A stretch of 64,000 nt of DNA from positions 1 through 64,000 of the forward strand of contig JAZNMQ010000070.1 in NCBI GenBank assembly GCA_045579745.1, written 5' to 3'. Source of the stretch: Flemingiibacterium sp045579745. Its GTDB lineage: Bacteria; Bacillota; Clostridia; Oscillospirales; CAG-272. The notes under the pieces are model-generated. The model worked only from the letters and a program-made list of their open reading frames with translations, ran no database searches and had not been told where the DNA came from. This document shows positions 44,438 to 53,794 of this stretch, piece by piece (position 1 is the stretch's first letter; each line of letters begins with the position of its first letter). A program made the translations under genes and the position numbers.

Positions 44438-44484
44438 AAAGGCTCGTAACACCGCGTTAATGCTGTGCTGCGAGCCTTTAAGCA
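44438..44484 (+). terminator. Probable terminator after thrS
   Basis: AAAGGCTCG (44438-44446) pairs with CGAGCCTTT (44471-44479). The 24-base loop weakens it. A short T-rich stretch follows at 44487. Confidence 0.45.
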
Positions 44485-44541
44485 TAGTTTTGTGGCATAG
44501 AGCTGTTAATCTTGCCGACTAATCCAAAGTAATAAATAATG

Positions 44542-44573
44542 CATGGGCTGCCGCATTTCGCGTCAGCCCATTA
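44542..44573 (-). terminator. Possible terminator of the secreted beta-helix gene
   Basis: ATGGGCTG and CAGCCCAT face each other around a 13-base loop between thrS and the end of the minus-strand gene. The downstream side on the minus strand is A/T-rich but lacks a clean T run. Confidence 0.35.
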
Positions 44574-44611
44574 ATAATATGCCTTAAATTGTTATGCGAT
44601 TTTTGTAGTAA

Positions 44612-47600
44612 TTATTTCTTCTTAGACTTTGTTACCGCGAAAATCACAACTGCTCCGACAACTATCACTGCAACAATAACGATGATAATTGCTGTCGGGA
44701 ATGAGCCTTGTGCATCATCTGTTTGACCGTCGTCCGGGTTTCCTGCGCCCTCGTCGGTTTCGGTATCAGAAATTGCATCGTCATTCTTATCAGTATCAGT
44801 GGGTTTGCTTGTGTCCTTCGGCTCATCAGTTTCAACCGGATCCGCGGGAAGCTCGTAGTCCTCTATTGCAAGACCAACGTGAGCATAGATACCGATAACG
44901 TTATCCGTATTTCCAACGATTTCAGACCATGCTGCATTGCCTGCGCCGAATGCGGGAGAGGTTGCTTTGAGTGCAACATCATATGTTCCGTTTGTGGTGA
45001 CATCATAGTTATCACCCGGTACATAACCTGCCTTCTTCGCATTCTCTATCGCTTCCTTAGACCATGTGGACGGATAGGTTGCCTTGTTTACATCATGAAC
45101 TGCGGGAGCGAGGTTGGTGAACTGCGGGTCAACCGGATAGAGGTTGTTGATTCCTACAACTACACCCTTGATTGATTTGCCGATGTTGCTGTTGGAGCTG
45201 TAGTTATAGAAAATGTTGTTGTCATACTCTACACCGGTGTAGCCAGCGCCAACGGGATTTTCAACGCAGCCAGTGCGCGAATATACGATGTTGTTGTACA
45301 TTCTGAAGTTGTTGGACTGGTTGTTGAAAAGTTCGCCCCAATTAAGGTGAGGAGTTGCGTTGTTGTAAAGAACGGTGTTGTTGATTACATCAACATTATC
45401 ACTTCTGAAAGAGTGAATGCCCGAACCGCCGTTTTCGTAAACGAGGTTGTTTTCTATGAGTATTTTTCCTCTGTAAGGAAGATTGTCGAAAGTGTTATTG
45501 TTACTGTCGATGAGGATTCCGTTACCGTCACTGAGAGCTTTGTGTCCTACCCACGGGATAAAGTGACGGTTACCGATTGAAATGTTGTTGCGGAAGATGA
45601 TCTTATAGTCCTCGGTGTTGTTGTCAACATCGATGTTACCGAGCGAACCGAGTCCGGAGGATGCGTACATGCCCCACCAACCATTATTAACCGAAACACA
45701 GTTCTCTATTGTTACATAGTCAGAGAATCGAGTGCCGATGCCGCCTGAGCAAAGCAGGGTTGCGGTACAGTTGCGAACGATTATGTGGTTAGGTACGATT
45801 ACGCCGGGGTTGAGAACGCCATCTGAGAATTTATCAGGAGTGTGACCTGAGGTAGGCTCGATGCACATACCGTTAGTATTGGTAACACTGACCTTTCTTC
45901 CCCATTCGCTATCTGTCTTGAATTCCTTGCCGTAGTAAACATCCCAAGCCTGCTCGTAGGTAACCTCATCAGCAAGACCTTCAATGGTTAAGCCGTCGAA
46001 AATTACATAGCTTGCCTGAACGATAATGGTGTTCCATTCGCCGTTTGACTTGAGCACAGGCTTTTCACCGGGAGCTGCTTTGTAGGTGATATAAGCTTCC
46101 GGCAAACCCGAACGGGTAATTACAAACGGACCGTCGTTTGAATATACAGTCGACCAGCCGTACGGGATTTCGCTCTCGAAGATGATAACTGTATCGCCGG
46201 GGTTTGTCTTGAGATGTGCCGCTTGAATTGTCTTTAAAGGCTTATCCTTATAAAGACCGCTGTTGGAGTCACTTCCGATATCTCCGTCAACATAATATGT
46301 TTTGTATGTCGGAGTTTTAAGAACCTTGATTTCAACGCGGGTTTTGAGTATTCCGCCAAGACCATCGGAGGTTTCAACTACAAAGTTTACACCTACGGGG
46401 TCGGTCGATGCGCCGTAGTAAAGCGGGTCGTCTACAATGTATGCAGGCTTTACGAATTTATCACTCGGAGGAGTGTAGGTCCATTCGCCTGTCGCTGAAT
46501 CGATCTTGACGCTTCCCTCATCGGCGGGGATATCCTTGATTATAGTGTATGTAAGCGGATCGCTGTCCTTATCGGTAGCTTCGATTTTGCCCTTAAGGGT
46601 AGTGCCCTGAGCGATAGCGTATGCGTATAGCTGAGTACCCTGAGGAACACTATTGATATGAGCGGATACGTTTGAATTGTTTACAAAAAGTCTGCCGAGG
46701 TTGTTGCATCCCTGGTCGCCCCACATGGGAACCCAGCCGCCGCTGAAGTAGCCGGCGCCTGAATCATCACGGCCTGACATGATATCAATTCCCACGAGTG
46801 AGAAGTTGTCACGCTCAGCCAAATTAGTGCCTTCGGCAAGAGGTGAAATGGAGTTCCACGGAATCGTGCAAAGGAGGAAATAACCGCCATTTACTTCAAA
46901 TTGCTGTGCTTTTGCTGTCTTATTGGGAGCAGCCGAAACATAGTGGCACTGCGTGAAGCTTTCAGTAGGTCGCCACTGAATAATAACGTCATGCTCATCT
47001 CTTGCGCCGCTTGCGGTATTGTCACCGTCAATCATTATCTGAACGACGGGCGGATGTTCCGTAATCTCGCCATCTGTTTCCTTCGTTTGTATAGTATTGA
47101 AGGAACCGTCAGGGTCTTCTACAAAGAAGCCAAGGTAGAGATTTTGGTTGTCACACATAGCGCCAAAGCTGTTTGTGGCACCAATGTATTTTTGAAAATC
47201 CATCTTGCTGCTGAGGTCCCACTCGGAGAGAACAGGCTTGTCAAGCGTAGGAGTTCCGGGGTTCGCTACAAGCGGAGCCTTGGAAGCTCCAAGATAGAGA
47301 ATACCCCATGTGTTAGGCAGGTTGTAAGCCATATCCTTGTTCCAAAGCCAGGTATGGCGAACGGAGCTTGTATGAGAGTCGTTATCGTTGTTTGAAACTT
47401 CAAGACCGATAACCGTATTTTGTGCAGCGGTAATTCCAAGTGATTCGAAGGGAATGTTTACCTCTACATTGAAGCCATCGGCATCTTCCTTTACCGAATA
47501 AAAGACTCCTTCAAGCTCAGTCTTTGTCCACTTGTCCTGTTTGCCGCCATGAATTTCAATTGTTCCGTCGTACTGAATGAAAAAGTGGTAGTCGTTTACT

Positions 47601-48094
47601 CCGTCGTAATTGTCACCCTTGCTGTGGTCAGCGTCGATGAAGATCTCGACTGAGTCGTTTTCGTAAATGTTTTCGCTTGTAAAGTCCTTGACAATATCGC
47701 TGTCAACAACATCAACTGCGATGCTCAGGTATTTGGCGTTCCATTTTGAGTCGAATGTACAGATGTTGTTGTAGATGGTAGCCTCTGTCTGCTGATTTAC
47801 AGAATAGCGAAGCCCGCCCCATTCGCCAAGATCTCCGTCGACTGTTACAGGAGAACCTGACAAACTTGTGTCTGCGGTCGTGTACTTGCCATTGGCAAAC
47901 GAAAGCATCGGTGCTGTATGCTCTTTGGCATTTCCTGCTTTAGTTGAAACAGCGAATTGGCGAGAGGGTAACAGCTCTGTTGTTTCCTCAGCCTGCACAT
48001 TCTGCGCCATGGAAAGCACGCCAAGGCACAGAGCTGAGCTGAGAAAGCTTGCCAAAAGTTTGTTCATAGCAATCTTCTTGCATGAATAAGACAT
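44612..48094 (-). CDS. Secreted, membrane-anchored CBM9-like / beta-helix protein
   Basis: The 1160-residue cell-surface protein begins with a signal peptide (KKIAMNKLLASFLSSALCLG, cleavage probably after VQAEE or AQA). Two CBM9-like domains (about 60-265 and 270-475), a cadherin-like segment (about 490-600) and a parallel beta-helix (about 605-1050) follow. A Thr/Asp/Pro-rich linker, a transmembrane segment (AIIIVIVAVIVVGAVVIFAV) and KSKKK end the protein. It therefore faces outward and is held in the membrane. It probably binds polysaccharide and may cleave it, but no lyase residues were confirmed. It is a close paralogue of the 9789-12980 protein. GGAGGT precedes the ATG. Confidence 0.88.
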   Translation of the reverse strand: MSYSCKKIAMNKLLASFLSSALCLGVLSMAQNVQAEETTELLPSRQFAVSTKAGNAKEHTAPMLSFANGKYTTADTSLSGSPVTVDGDLGEWGGLRYSVNQQTEATIYNNICTFDSKWNAKYLSIAVDVVDSDIVKDFTSENIYENDSVEIFIDADHSKGDNYDGVNDYHFFIQYDGTIEIHGGKQDKWTKTELEGVFYSVKEDADGFNVEVNIPFESLGITAAQNTVIGLEVSNNDNDSHTSSVRHTWLWNKDMAYNLPNTWGILYLGASKAPLVANPGTPTLDKPVLSEWDLSSKMDFQKYIGATNSFGAMCDNQNLYLGFFVEDPDGSFNTIQTKETDGEITEHPPVVQIMIDGDNTASGARDEHDVIIQWRPTESFTQCHYVSAAPNKTAKAQQFEVNGGYFLLCTIPWNSISPLAEGTNLAERDNFSLVGIDIMSGRDDSGAGYFSGGWVPMWGDQGCNNLGRLFVNNSNVSAHINSVPQGTQLYAYAIAQGTTLKGKIEATDKDSDPLTYTIIKDIPADEGSVKIDSATGEWTYTPPSDKFVKPAYIVDDPLYYGASTDPVGVNFVVETSDGLGGILKTRVEIKVLKTPTYKTYYVDGDIGSDSNSGLYKDKPLKTIQAAHLKTNPGDTVIIFESEIPYGWSTVYSNDGPFVITRSGLPEAYITYKAAPGEKPVLKSNGEWNTIIVQASYVIFDGLTIEGLADEVTYEQAWDVYYGKEFKTDSEWGRKVSVTNTNGMCIEPTSGHTPDKFSDGVLNPGVIVPNHIIVRNCTATLLCSGGIGTRFSDYVTIENCVSVNNGWWGMYASSGLGSLGNIDVDNNTEDYKIIFRNNISIGNRHFIPWVGHKALSDGNGILIDSNNNTFDNLPYRGKILIENNLVYENGGSGIHSFRSDNVDVINNTVLYNNATPHLNWGELFNNQSNNFRMYNNIVYSRTGCVENPVGAGYTGVEYDNNIFYNYSSNSNIGKSIKGVVVGINNLYPVDPQFTNLAPAVHDVNKATYPSTWSKEAIENAKKAGYVPGDNYDVTTNGTYDVALKATSPAFGAGNAAWSEIVGNTDNVIGIYAHVGLAIEDYELPADPVETDEPKDTSKPTDTDKNDDAISDTETDEGAGNPDDGQTDDAQGSFPTAIIIVIVAVIVVGAVVIFAVTKSKKK

Positions 48095-48256
48095 TTTTTT
48101 ACCTCCAAAAGTGATTTTTGAGTTGTTGCTAAAAATATTATATATTAATTGAACAAATTTGTCAATATGTTCAATGTAATAAGCTATTCTTGACGCTTCC
48201 CATCACAAATTCTGACTATATGTTAAGCATAGCACAGCTTGTTTGTTGAACGGCGG

Positions 48257-49168
48257 TCAATCGTTTTTCTCGGTATGATTTTTTCTGAACAGGAATTCAA
48301 GCTTAGTTTCCGATACAATTACCGCAATGAAGATTAAAATAAATCCTGCCAAGCCCTTGAATGTCAGATTCTCGCGGCCTAAGGCTACCGAGAATATTAC
48401 GCCGAAAACAGCCTCGAGTGACAGTATTATCGATGCTGTTGACGGGTCGGTATGCTTTTGGCCGAAGTTTTGAAGAGTGAGCGCAATACATGTGCAGAAA
48501 ACTGTGAGATAGGCGATGCTTAGTCCTAAAGAGGGGCTGAATACTATCGACGGATAGTCAGAGCGTTCGGTTATCAGCGACAGAACGAGCGCGCATATTC
48601 CGCTTGAAGCAAACTGCAGTATAGTGAGAAGCACAGCATCACGAGTGCCTGTAAACTGAGATACCGCGATGATATGAAGCGCATAGAAAACGCCGCATGT
48701 CAAGGATAACAAATCTCCCATGCCGACAGTCAGTTCGTTTGTCAGAGAAACAAGGCCTATTCCGACAATACAGACCAAAGCTGAAACGATATTATAGCGG
48801 TCGGGACGCTTTTTCGAAATTCCCCATGCCATAAAAGGCACCATTACGCAGTAGACAGCAGTCAGAAACGCGTTCTTTCCCGGAGTCGTTTCGGGAAAGC
48901 TTATGCCTAAGGTTTGAAAGCAATATGCGGTAAACAGCAGTACTCCGAGGATCGAGCCCCGTACAAGATACTGCAAATTCAACAACTTCAGTCTGCTGTG
49001 AAAAACGATTGCCAAAATTACCGCCGCACTCAGAAAGCGGATAGCAAGCAGAACATTTGTCGGAACGGTATCTACAACATCCTTTACGATAATAAAGGAG
49101 CTGCCCCAAATTATTGTTGCAAGAAGCATTGCAAGCTTTGCAACTACACCAATTTTCAGATTTTTCAT
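48257..49168 (-). CDS. EamA/DMT-family transporter
   Basis: The 303-residue membrane protein has about ten helices in two EamA repeats (MLLATIIWGSSFIIVKDV at the start of the first; PSTASIILSLEAVFGVIFSV in the second). Such proteins export metabolites or amino acids. The substrate is unknown. The start at 49168 follows ATGGAGATCACT, which carries GGAG; frames opening earlier run through a GC hairpin and are unlikely. It lies downstream of the acpP terminator on the same strand. Confidence 0.88.
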   Translation of the reverse strand: MKNLKIGVVAKLAMLLATIIWGSSFIIVKDVVDTVPTNVLLAIRFLSAAVILAIVFHSRLKLLNLQYLVRGSILGVLLFTAYCFQTLGISFPETTPGKNAFLTAVYCVMVPFMAWGISKKRPDRYNIVSALVCIVGIGLVSLTNELTVGMGDLLSLTCGVFYALHIIAVSQFTGTRDAVLLTILQFASSGICALVLSLITERSDYPSIVFSPSLGLSIAYLTVFCTCIALTLQNFGQKHTDPSTASIILSLEAVFGVIFSVALGRENLTFKGLAGFILIFIAVIVSETKLEFLFRKNHTEKND

Positions 49169-49220
49169 AGTGATCTCCATTCCGCCGCGCTGCGGCGGCA
49201 CAAATACTACAATTAAATTA

Positions 49221-49250
49221 ATTAAAAATGGGACGAGTCCCATTTTTAAT
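49221..49250. terminator. Perfect palindromic hairpin upstream of the EamA gene
   Basis: ATTAAAAATGGGAC (49221-49234) pairs with GTCCCATTTTTAAT (49237-49250), leaving a two-base gap in the pairing. The A- and T-tract flanks allow termination either way. It is a second barrier after the acpP terminator. Confidence 0.6.
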
Positions 49251-49332
49251 CAATTTAAGGCGTGAAATCGTTTGCTTCATTACCCGCTAAACTAAACTTT
49301 CACGCTAACACTCAATTCTTTTAAACAATGCA

Positions 49333-49367
49333 CAGCCGTGAGAGGCGCATGACACTTCTCACGGCTG
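49333..49367 (-). terminator. Terminator of the fatty-acid operon
   Basis: CAGCCGTGAGA (49333-49343) pairs with TCTCACGGCTG (49357-49367). On the minus strand TGCATTGTTT follows. It closes the fab/acc operon after acpP. Confidence 0.7.
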
Positions 49368-49391
49368 ATTATAGTATGAACGATTTAATGA

Positions 49392-49616
49392 TTATATATT
49401 AGCCTCGACATACTCAACAAGGTCGCGAACAGTCTTGAGGTTAGGAATCTCTTCATCGGGAACTGTTACTCCGATTTTGTCCTCGACCTCCATAAGCATC
49501 TCAACAACGTCGAGAGAGTCAGCCTCAAGGTCTTCCATTATGTTGGTATCCTCGGTAATTTCATCAGCAGAAATATCAAGCTGCTTTGCGATGATATCAG
49601 CTATTTTTTCAAACAT
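49392..49616 (-). CDS. acpP: Acyl carrier protein
   Basis: The 74-residue acidic protein carries growing acyl chains on phosphopantetheine attached to Ser34 (EADSLDVVEM). It is last in the minus-strand fab/acc operon, 58 bases after accA, with TGGAGGA before the ATG. In many Firmicutes operons acpP lies next to fabH instead. Confidence 0.98.
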   Translation of the reverse strand: MFEKIADIIAKQLDISADEITEDTNIMEDLEADSLDVVEMLMEVEDKIGVTVPDEEIPNLKTVRDLVEYVEANI

Positions 49617-49674
49617 GGTAAATCCTCCAAAAATTAATAGTATTCCGGATGCCCGAATTTATTTTGATAGCTCT

Positions 49675-50514
49675 TTATTCGATGATTTTATATTGTCCCA
49701 TCTTTCTGAACTTATCATATCTTTCATTATATAGCATCTCGCCGTCTTTTTCAAGTAGTAAAGCCAAATTTTGCAAAATATTTACTTTTAGGGCATCGGC
49801 AGTTGCATCATAGTCAAGGTGCGCTCCTCCCGATGGCTCATCGACGATTGAATCGATTATTCCGAGTTCAAGAAGGTCGCAGGCGGTCATACGAAGCGTT
49901 TTAGCGGCATCCTTTTCGCGTGAGGCATCCTTCCATAAAATGCTTGCAAAACCTCTCGGAGATATTACGGAATAGGTTGCGTTTTCGAGCATAATAACAC
50001 GGTTTGCACATGCAATTCCGAGCGCGCCGCCCGAACCGCCCTCGCCTATTATTACGCTGATTATCGGAATTCGAAGGCCCATCATATCGCGAAGATTCTG
50101 CGCAATTGCAAGCCCTTGACCGCGCTCCTCGGCGGAAATTCCGCAGTCGGCACCCGGTGTATCGACAAATGTAATTATTGGACGGTGGAATTTTTCGGCA
50201 AGCTTCATCTGACGCATTGCCTTACGATAGCCCTCGGGATGAGCCATTCCGAAGTTCGCCTCTATATTCTCGGCAACGGTATGACCCTTCACATGCCCGA
50301 TAACGGTTACGGGGATTCCATCAAGCTGTGCTATCGCGGTGTACATCGCTTTGTCATCTCCGAGCGCTCTATCTCCGTGAAGCTCAAGCACATCGGTGAA
50401 AATGCGGCTGACATAATCGTGTATTCCCGGGCGATTCTTATGGCGTGAAAGCGTGAATTTCTCAAGGGCATCGGTGAGATGCTCGGATGCTTTTTCAGCA
50501 TTGATACCGCTCAT
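49675..50514 (-). CDS. accA: Acetyl-CoA carboxylase carboxyltransferase subunit alpha
   Basis: The 279-residue subunit joins AccD to move the carboxyl group from biotin to acetyl-CoA, giving malonyl-CoA. The crotonase-type start with RIFTDVLELHGDRALGDD and FVDTPGADCGISAEERGQG is as expected. It is shorter than the E. coli form because the N-terminal extension is reduced. The ATG overlaps the accD stop by four bases, consistent with coupled translation of the two carboxyltransferase subunits. Confidence 0.97.
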   Translation of the reverse strand: MSGINAEKASEHLTDALEKFTLSRHKNRPGIHDYVSRIFTDVLELHGDRALGDDKAMYTAIAQLDGIPVTVIGHVKGHTVAENIEANFGMAHPEGYRKAMRQMKLAEKFHRPIITFVDTPGADCGISAEERGQGLAIAQNLRDMMGLRIPIISVIIGEGGSGGALGIACANRVIMLENATYSVISPRGFASILWKDASREKDAAKTLRMTACDLLELGIIDSIVDEPSGGAHLDYDATADALKVNILQNLALLLEKDGEMLYNERYDKFRKMGQYKIIE

Positions 50515-51392
50515 TTGCGCTCACCGCCTCTCGATAATTTTATTACAAGTGCAATTTTGTCGGGAAGCTCCTCGCGTGGGACAATGCTGTCGACAAAGCC
50601 ATGCTCAAGCTGAAATTCGGCAGATTGGAAATCAGCGGGAAGCTTTTTGCCGATCGTACCCTCGATAACGCGTCTTCCTGCAAAGCCGATGAGAGCCTTA
50701 GGCTCAGCTAAGATTACATCTCCGAGCATAGCAAAGCTTGCTTCGACTCCACCCGTGGTGGGGTCGCACAAAACGGTGATGTAAAGAAGTCCGGCGTCGC
50801 TGTGAAGTCCGACGGCGGCGCTGACCTTTGCCATCTGCATGAGCGAGAGCGTTCCCTCGTGCATACGAGCTCCGCCCGAGGCTGTGAATATAACGACAGG
50901 CAAGCGCTCGGTTATGGCGTCTTCAAACAGACGCGTGAGCTTTTCACCTACCGCAGAGCCCATTGAAGCCATCATAAAGGTCGAATCCATAACGGCGATC
51001 ATGCACTCCTCGCCGCGAATTTTTGCGCGTCCGGTTACAACCGCTTCGTTAAGAGAGGTCTGCGCACGCAGACGGTTGACCTTTTCGGTATATCCCTCAA
51101 ATTCGAGCGGATTCGCCGATGTTATGTTTTGGTAAAGCTCGGTAAAGCTTCCTTCATCGCAGGTGAATGCTAAACGCTCATGTGCGCTCAGCCGTGCATA
51201 TGCTCCACAGTGTGGGCAAACTGCAAACGCTGCGTCGTATACTCGCTTTGATATCTCCTTTTTGCATTTCGCGCAAATGATTGTATCTTCAGCTGCCTTT
51301 TCGTCGGTTTCCGTTTTAGCCTTGTGCCTTAGCGATTCAGGAATGGTGATATACTGAGCTTTTTTTAACAAATCCTTTAGCAAACTACTCAC
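50511..51392 (-). CDS. accD: Acetyl-CoA carboxylase carboxyltransferase subunit beta
   Basis: The 293-residue partner of AccA has the N-terminal zinc ribbon Cys40-x2-Cys43 and Cys59-x2-Cys62, and the crotonase-like core with VFTASGGARMHEGTLSLMQM. It forms the carboxyltransferase half of acetyl-CoA carboxylase. It begins one base after accC ends and overlaps accA by four bases, so stoichiometric expression is likely. Confidence 0.97.
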   Translation of the reverse strand: MSSLLKDLLKKAQYITIPESLRHKAKTETDEKAAEDTIICAKCKKEISKRVYDAAFAVCPHCGAYARLSAHERLAFTCDEGSFTELYQNITSANPLEFEGYTEKVNRLRAQTSLNEAVVTGRAKIRGEECMIAVMDSTFMMASMGSAVGEKLTRLFEDAITERLPVVIFTASGGARMHEGTLSLMQMAKVSAAVGLHSDAGLLYITVLCDPTTGGVEASFAMLGDVILAEPKALIGFAGRRVIEGTIGKKLPADFQSAEFQLEHGFVDSIVPREELPDKIALVIKLSRGGERK

Positions 51393-51393
51393 C

Positions 51394-52752
51394 TCACTCT
51401 GACATCAGCTTTTTAATGTCAATATTGTCGAGAAATGAATTTGTATAATTTCCTTCCACAAACTCGGGGCAGCTCGTGAGAGCTAACTGAAAATCCCGAT
51501 TGCAGCTTATTCCCGAAATAATAAATTCGGCAAGCGCACGACGCATGCGGATTATCGCCTCATTGCGGTCACGGCCGCTGACTATAAGCTTTGCAATCAT
51601 TGAGTCATAGTAAGGCGGAACGGTGTAGCCCTGATAAACAGCCGCGTCAAAACGCACGCCAAGTCCGCCGGGAACATTAAAATCAACAATTTTACCCGGA
51701 CACGGCGCAAATTCTCGTAGTGGGTCCTCAGAATTTATACGGCATTCGATAACATGACCGCTTGCTGTGATGTCACTTTGCTTAAAGCGGAGCGGCATCC
51801 CCGCAGCAATTTCGATCTGCGCTCTGACAAGGTCGATTCCGGTCAGACATTCTGTGACGGGATGCTCGACCTGAATACGGGCGTTCATCTCCATAAAGTA
51901 GAAATTTCTATCCGCGTCAACGAGATATTCGACCGTTCCTGCTCCAACATAGCCCGAAGCCTTTGCGGCGGCTATAGAAGCGGCACCCATTCTCTCGCGA
52001 AGCTCGGGGGTCATGAATGCTGAGGGCGTTTCCTCAAGCACCTTTTGATGCCGACGCTGCATTGAGCAGTCGCGTTCCATGAGATGAACGGTATTTCCAA
52101 ATTTATCCGCAAGTATCTGAAATTCGATGTGGTGCGGGTCGCGAATAAATTTTTCGATGTAAACTCCGTCATAACCGAAGTTTGCGGCAGCCTCGCTTTT
52201 GGCAGTCGCAAACGCGTGGCGAAGCTCTGTTTTGTCGCTCGCCATTCGAATGCCCTTGCCGCCACCGCCGCTTGCGGCTTTAATCATAACGGGATAGCCA
52301 ATTTTTTCGGAAATCTCCTCTGCCTGCTCTAAATCGGTGACGATTCCGTCTGAGCCGGGTACAACGGGAACTCCCGCAGCAACAACTGTGCGCCGAGCCT
52401 CAGCTTTGTCGCCGACAAGCTCAATGGAACGAGAGGTCGGGCCGATAAACTCGATGCCGTTTTCCTCACAAAGGCGCGCAAATTCGCTGTTTTCGGAAAG
52501 GAATCCATATCCGGGATGGATAGCTTCAGCTCCGACAAGCTTAGCAGCGGTCAGGATCGCATTCATATTTAGATAGCTGTCGCGTGAGTACGCGGGACCG
52601 ATGCAAACGCTCTCATCTGCAATCAGTGTATGAAGCGATTCGCGGTCGGCATCTGAATAAATTGCCACGCTGATAATGCCCATGTCACGGCATGCGCGAA
52701 TAACTCTCACCGCAATCTCGCCGCGATTGGCAATCAATATTTTTCTGAACAT
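51394..52752 (-). CDS. accC: Acetyl-CoA carboxylase, biotin carboxylase subunit
   Basis: The 452-residue ATP-grasp enzyme carboxylates the biotin on AccB. It has the start FRKILIANRGEIAVRVIRAC, the ATP-grasp loop KAASGGGGKGIRMA, and the catalytic EMNARIQVEHPVTE. The order fabZ-accC-accD-accA with gaps of 12, 1 and -4 bases shows a single transcript. Pyruvate carboxylase is excluded by the length. Confidence 0.98.
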   Translation of the reverse strand: MFRKILIANRGEIAVRVIRACRDMGIISVAIYSDADRESLHTLIADESVCIGPAYSRDSYLNMNAILTAAKLVGAEAIHPGYGFLSENSEFARLCEENGIEFIGPTSRSIELVGDKAEARRTVVAAGVPVVPGSDGIVTDLEQAEEISEKIGYPVMIKAASGGGGKGIRMASDKTELRHAFATAKSEAAANFGYDGVYIEKFIRDPHHIEFQILADKFGNTVHLMERDCSMQRRHQKVLEETPSAFMTPELRERMGAASIAAAKASGYVGAGTVEYLVDADRNFYFMEMNARIQVEHPVTECLTGIDLVRAQIEIAAGMPLRFKQSDITASGHVIECRINSEDPLREFAPCPGKIVDFNVPGGLGVRFDAAVYQGYTVPPYYDSMIAKLIVSGRDRNEAIIRMRRALAEFIISGISCNRDFQLALTSCPEFVEGNYTNSFLDNIDIKKLMSE

Positions 52753-52764
52753 TTTGTCACCCTA

Positions 52765-53190
52765 TTACTGTACCATGCACTTTATATCTGCTGTACAGCA
52801 AACCTCGCCGTTAACAGATGCTGTGCCCGTTGCAACAGCTAAACCGAAGCGGCATTTTACAAGCTCACAGCGAAGCTCGAGCGTTTCTCCCGGAAGCACC
52901 TTGCGCTTGAATTTTACATTGTCTGCGCCTGCGAAATACGCGATCTTGCCGCGGTTTTCGGGCATTCCGAGGATGACGACGGCACCGCATTGAGCCATGG
53001 ATTCGAGCATTAAAACTCCGGGAAGAACGGGTGTGCCGGGGAAGTGTCCTTTGAAGAAATATTCCTCGCCGGTCAGCTGCCAGCGCGCTTCTGCAAATTT
53101 CCCGTCCTCTAAAGCCGTGATTTCATCAATCAGCAAAAACGGCTCTCGATGGGGGATGATTTCTTTGATTTGCTCTTTATTTAATACCAT
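52765..53190 (-). CDS. fabZ: 3-hydroxyacyl-ACP dehydratase FabZ
   Basis: The 141-residue hot-dog fold protein dehydrates beta-hydroxyacyl-ACP. Catalytic His49 (FKGHFPG) and Glu63 (MLESMAQ) are present. It begins with EIIPHREPFLLIDEI, the FabZ start. It lies nine bases after accB and twelve before accC in the operon. FabA-type isomerisation is not indicated. Confidence 0.97.
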   Translation of the reverse strand: MVLNKEQIKEIIPHREPFLLIDEITALEDGKFAEARWQLTGEEYFFKGHFPGTPVLPGVLMLESMAQCGAVVILGMPENRGKIAYFAGADNVKFKRKVLPGETLELRCELVKCRFGLAVATGTASVNGEVCCTADIKCMVQ

Positions 53191-53199
53191 TGCACTCTC

Positions 53200-53691
53200 C
53201 TATTTGACGGCAATGAGCGGCTGACCGTATTCGACCATCTTGCCGTTTTCGAACAGGATATCCGTTACTGTGCCGTCCTTGTCGGCTTCGATCTCGTTCA
53301 TGACCTTCATAGCCTCGATTATACAAATGATGTCGCCCTTTTTGATAGACTGTCCGACCTTGACAAACGGAGCTGCGTCCGGCGAGGATGCGGCATATGC
53401 CACTCCGAGAAGCGGAGCCTTGATTGTTTCAAGCTCGCTATTGCTCGCAGCGGCTTGTGCGTCCTCAGAAACGCTGCTTGTAGGCTTAACAGTATCGCTT
53501 GCGGGTATATGGCTGACCGTCTGAATGGATGTAGGTACAGTATAATTTGTTGCGACTGGAGTGTGACGGTCAAGCTTGATGCGGATATTATCAATCTCAA
53601 GCTCGAGGCTGTCGGTTCGGCTTGAATCAAGCTTATCAATAAGTCTTGAAATAAGCGCTTCAATTTGTGCTGCGTTGTTTAAATCGTTCAT
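53200..53691 (-). CDS. accB: Acetyl-CoA carboxylase biotin carboxyl carrier protein
   Basis: The 163-residue protein has a helical N-terminal part, a Pro/Ala/Ser-rich linker (about 45-100) and a biotinyl domain. Biotin is attached to Lys129 (IEAMKVMN). It moves the carboxyl group between AccC and AccA/AccD. It lies 103 bases after fabF; the gap has a small GC hairpin (ccgcgagaagcgg) but no clear promoter. Confidence 0.97.
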   Translation of the reverse strand: MNDLNNAAQIEALISRLIDKLDSSRTDSLELEIDNIRIKLDRHTPVATNYTVPTSIQTVSHIPASDTVKPTSSVSEDAQAAASNSELETIKAPLLGVAYAASSPDAAPFVKVGQSIKKGDIICIIEAMKVMNEIEADKDGTVTDILFENGKMVEYGQPLIAVK

Positions 53692-53794
53692 ATTATTCCT
53701 TTATGCCGCGAGAAGCGGCTCTCATAGATTTTATTATGTGGTTGATGGCTTGAAGGTGGATTTATCTGTCGATTAAATTGCCTCGCCTTTTACA

